A stretch of DNA of 23,669 nucleotides from Lentisphaerota bacterium. GTDB lineage: Bacteria > Verrucomicrobiota > Lentisphaeria > Oligosphaerales > PUNB01. The position numbers and the translations under genes were made by a program. The notes below the pieces were generated by a model that was not told the origin of the DNA, ran no database searches, and saw only the letters and a list, made by a program, of their open reading frames with translations. Below, one piece after another: positions 23,382-23,669 of the stretch (position 1 is its first letter; each line of letters starts with the position of its first letter). The stretch is from NCBI GenBank assembly GCA_003552565.1, contig PUNB01000127.1, forward strand, positions 1 through 23,669, written 5' to 3'.

Positions 23382-23669
23382 TTAGAAATTGAAGATGTCA
23401 TCTTCATTCTCAATTCGCGGTTCCGCCGCCGGCTGCTCTTCCTCGTCTATATCCGCTGGCTCCTCTTCGGAGTCGGCTTCTTTTTCTTGCGGTTCATCGT
23501 CCGGTTTCACCGCCTCTTCATGCTCTGGCTCATCAGCCGGTTCATCGTCAGGTTCATCCGCCGGTTCCGGCTGGGGCTCTTCTTCCGGCGAGGGAGCCGG
23601 GAGTTCTTCATCCGGTTCATCTTTATCCCTTTTGCCGAAGGGCCAGGGGTGGCGGCGAGTTCTTTCCGC
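23382..23669 (-). CDS. C-terminal part of an unknown protein with acidic DEP-rich tail (95 aa, partial)
   Basis: The frame is open from the window edge to a stop at 23382-23384, so only the C-terminus is visible. It starts with AERTRRHPWPFGKRDKDEPD, a short basic part, and continues with repeated Asp-Glu-Pro and Glu-Pro elements, about half of the residues being acidic. It ends NEDDIFNF. The tail is surely disordered. The acidic end with a final phenylalanine recalls protein-docking tips such as the SSB tail, but this is only a resemblance. Function cannot be assigned. Confidence 0.8.
   Translation of the reverse strand, partial: AERTRRHPWPFGKRDKDEPDEELPAPSPEEEPQPEPADEPDDEPADEPEHEEAVKPDDEPQEKEADSEEEPADIDEEEQPAAEPRIENEDDIFNF

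Overview
The window reads as chromosomal DNA of a strictly anaerobic or micro-aerobic member of the PVC superphylum (Planctomycetes-Verrucomicrobia-Chlamydiae-Lentisphaerae). The strongest taxonomic clue is a 51-residue basic protein at 11959-12114 that matches the small PVC signature protein family. A bacterial deoxyhypusine-synthase homologue, FHA-domain proteins and a RarA-methyltransferase-like fusion are compatible with this. Rubredoxin, rubrerythrin, ferritin, a PerR-type regulator and a TM1266-like protein (family linked to iron-only hydrogenase systems) point to an oxygen-sensitive, iron-rich metabolism. A Lentisphaerae or Kiritimatiellae-like lineage is my guess, not a demonstration.

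Layout, plus strand, 405-11416: rubredoxin and a deoxyhypusine-synthase-like enzyme; a tail-anchored FHA protein; ftsH; purE; then three genes I consider the most interesting part: an FHA/zinc-ribbon/GTPase-like protein (5126-6958), a 307-residue protein resembling the N-terminal domain of GTPase-associated protein 1 (7449-8372), and a 1006-residue coiled-coil protein with one central membrane span (8396-11416). They look like a GTPase-centred signalling or conflict module attached to the membrane. Next, 11959-12114 encodes the PVC signature protein under a good sigma70-like promoter.

Minus strand, 12413-17875: a short UVR-motif (McsA-like) protein, a Ser/Gln-rich tail-anchored protein, a TPR lipoprotein, Maf, RNase R and a cysteine-containing hypothetical protein. 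The last three form a compact operon (hypothetical, rnr, maf). Minus strand, 18422-20002: a perR-rbr-ftn peroxide and iron operon with a recognisable promoter. Minus strand, 20133-23061: a RarA fusion, tRNA-Phe, tRNA-Arg, and a TM1266-like protein. The window ends inside a gene with a long acidic tail.

The gene groups are separated by five blocks of a mosaic intergenic repeat family (about 113-261, 7050-7292, 11438-11650, 17985-18415, 23105-23375). Copies share near-identical modules in both orientations, with internal 12-bp tandem units and hairpin potential. Three further unrelated inverted-repeat elements (1-89, 14354-14466, 23258-23345) sit between genes. No transposase, phage gene, CRISPR array or rRNA was seen.
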